A stretch of 8,033 bases of DNA, from positions 1 through 8,033 of the forward strand of contig JADFHG010000150.1 in the NCBI GenBank assembly GCA_022567365.1, in the 5' to 3' direction. Each line of letters opens with the position of its first letter. The first letter of the stretch is position 1. The DNA is from Planctomycetota bacterium (GTDB lineage: Bacteria > Planctomycetota > Phycisphaerae > UBA1845). This document shows positions 6,991 through 8,033 of this stretch, piece after piece. A model generated the notes under the pieces. It was given only the letters and a program-made list of their open reading frames with translations, made no database searches and was not told the origin of the DNA. A program made the translations under genes and the position numbers.

Positions 6991-7908
6991 ATGAGTTGCA
7001 TTACCGTCGAGGCCCCCGAAATGACAGACAACCCCTTCGCCCCCAATCCTGATTTGAAGATCTACCTTGGCACGGAAATCGTGCCCGTCGAAAAGGCGAA
7101 CGTGAGCGTTTTCGACCATGGACTGCTTTATGGAGACGGTGTGTTCGAAGGGATCCGGGTCTATGGCGGCAATATCTTCGAGGAGAAAAAACACCTCGAT
7201 CGGCTTTTCGAATCGGCCCGCGCGCTCCGCCTCGATATCCCGATGACCCGCGCGCAGCTCAGCGAAGCGATGTACGAGACGATGGCCGCAAACGGAATTG
7301 CCGGCGACGGTTATATCCGACTCCTGGTGACGCGGGGCGTGGGGCTGTTGGGCATCGCGATCAACCGGGCCGCATGCCCGAAGGTGATTATCATCGCCGA
7401 CAAGATCGCTTTGTACGACCCCGAAGTGTACAAACGCGGATTGCGCTGCATTGTTTCGAGCATCGTCCGCAACCACCCGAACTCGCTGAGCCCTCGCGTC
7501 AAGTCGCTCAACTATCTCAACAACATCATGGCCAAGTGCGAGGCCAACGACGTCGGCGCGGACGAGGCGATCATGCTCAACACGCAGGGGCACGTGGCGG
7601 AGTGTACCGGTGACAACATCTTCGTGGTGCGCGACGGCGAGCTGTTCACACCGCCGCCGAGTGAAAGCGTGCTCGACGGTATTACGCGCGGCGTGGTCAT
7701 GGCGCTCGCACGGGACCGGGGCATAGCAGTCCATGAACGGGTGCTTGATCGCCACGACCTCTACATCGCGCACGAATGTTTCGCGACGGGTACCGCCGCC
7801 GAGGTCGTGCCGATTACCGAGATCGATCGTCGGCCCATCGGCGACGGGAAACCGGGTCCGATTACCAAGCAACTCACCGCGGACTTCATCGCCTATAGAA
7901 GCAAATAG
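6991..7908 (+). CDS. ilvE: Branched-chain amino acid aminotransferase (fold-type IV PLP enzyme)
   Basis: The 305-residue protein is a class IV aminotransferase, which interconverts valine, leucine and isoleucine with their 2-oxo acids using glutamate/2-oxoglutarate and PLP. Visible landmarks are ISVFDHG-type NVSVFDHGLLYGDGVFEGIRVY (37-58), the PLP lysine Lys171 in RVKSLNYLNNIMAK, AECTGDNIFVV (203-213) with the PLP-contacting Glu of this family probably being Glu204 or adjacent, GITRGVVMALA (230-240) and FATGTAAEVVPI (264-275). SLNYLNN and the FATGTAAEV loop favour branched-chain substrates over D-alanine transaminase or aminodeoxychorismate lyase, though in-family substrate calls are never certain from motifs alone. 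The start at 6991 has a strong ribosome site; the ten residues before Met11 look non-conserved. It lies 23 bp after lolD and is the last gene of the lysS cluster. With ilvC at the left edge it covers two steps of the same pathway. Confidence 0.9.
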   Translation: MSCITVEAPEMTDNPFAPNPDLKIYLGTEIVPVEKANVSVFDHGLLYGDGVFEGIRVYGGNIFEEKKHLDRLFESARALRLDIPMTRAQLSEAMYETMAANGIAGDGYIRLLVTRGVGLLGIAINRAACPKVIIIADKIALYDPEVYKRGLRCIVSSIVRNHPNSLSPRVKSLNYLNNIMAKCEANDVGADEAIMLNTQGHVAECTGDNIFVVRDGELFTPPPSESVLDGITRGVVMALARDRGIAVHERVLDRHDLYIAHECFATGTAAEVVPITEIDRRPIGDGKPGPITKQLTADFIAYRSK

Positions 7909-7915
7909 GCCCAGA

Positions 7916-8023
7916 GCATTTCCCGCTCCTGTGTTCTGAGCAGCGGGCTTCAGCCCGCGCGATCGTTCGCCGTTTGATGCGCTGCGAATGTCGGTGGATC
8001 CGGCATGCGAAATCGGGAAATGC
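7916..8023. repeat. 108-bp segment bounded by 10-bp perfect inverted repeats
   Basis: GCATTTCCCG (7916-7925) and CGGGAAATGC (8014-8023) are exact inverse complements flanking the short non-coding stretch after ilvE. The 28-bp hairpin repeat copy 2 sits between them. The arrangement could be a small non-autonomous mobile element, a composite repeat, or a long-range RNA stem closing the 3' end of the operon transcript. No target-site duplication is clear at the two ends. Confidence 0.4.
7936..7963 (+). repeat. 28-bp hairpin repeat, copy 2
   Basis: The stem GCGGGCT/AGCCCGC (7943-7949 with 7952-7958) closes on a 2-nt TC loop. The unit begins CTGAGC and ends GCGCGAT, and matches the minus strand of 2695-2722 at 26 of 28 positions. 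It sits 28 bp after the ilvE stop, where it could slow 3' exonucleases or contribute to termination, though no T-run follows. Confidence 0.7.
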
Positions 8024-8033
8024 AGGTGCCCCA

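Noticed and set aside
6904..7872. A 322-codon minus-strand frame opposite ilvE
   Set aside because: It mirrors the ilvE codons, has low-complexity His/Arg/Asp composition and no recognisable motif; ilvE itself has family motifs from end to end.

Overview
This is a GC-rich, densely coded bacterial window holding six convincing protein genes. The broken ketol-acid reductoisomerase gene ilvC runs leftward off the left edge. The other five run rightward: mgtE (magnesium channel), lysS (class II lysyl-tRNA synthetase), a LolC/E-type ABC permease, its LolD-type ATPase, and ilvE (branched-chain aminotransferase). No tRNA, rRNA, CRISPR array, transposase or phage gene is visible. The lipoprotein-release type ABC pair points to a diderm (Gram-negative type) bacterium. 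The long periplasmic part of the permease, its wording around residues 50-66, and the dispersed GC-rich palindromes remind me of Planctomycetota, perhaps Phycisphaerae-like. That placement is inference from memory and is not proven.

Layout. 1-775 (-) is the N-terminal 258 codons of ilvC. 776-967 is a 192-bp divergent promoter region between ilvC and mgtE. 968-2356 is mgtE. 2357-3024 is a 668-bp non-coding stretch carrying three unrelated palindromic elements (2383-2511, 2536-2595, 2695-2722) and a weak candidate promoter. 3025-7908 is a tight four-gene cluster, lysS - permease - lolD - ilvE, with gaps of 3 bp, an 8-bp overlap and 23 bp, so almost certainly one transcript. 7909-8033 is a second repeat-bearing intergenic stretch. 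It holds an inverted copy of the 2695-2722 repeat inside a 10-bp perfect terminal inverted repeat.

How the genes relate. LolCD-type transporters use ATP to extract lipoproteins from the inner membrane. LysRS charges tRNA-Lys. IlvC and IlvE act in valine, leucine and isoleucine synthesis. MgtE is a gated Mg2+ channel. These are core housekeeping functions, and I do not see a defence system, secondary-metabolite cluster or mobile cargo. The parts most worth a second look are the paired palindromic repeats bracketing the lysS-ilvE operon, the roughly 50-residue charged insertion in LysRS, a cofactor-loop signature in the reductoisomerase suggestive of NADH use, and a single enlarged Lol permease.
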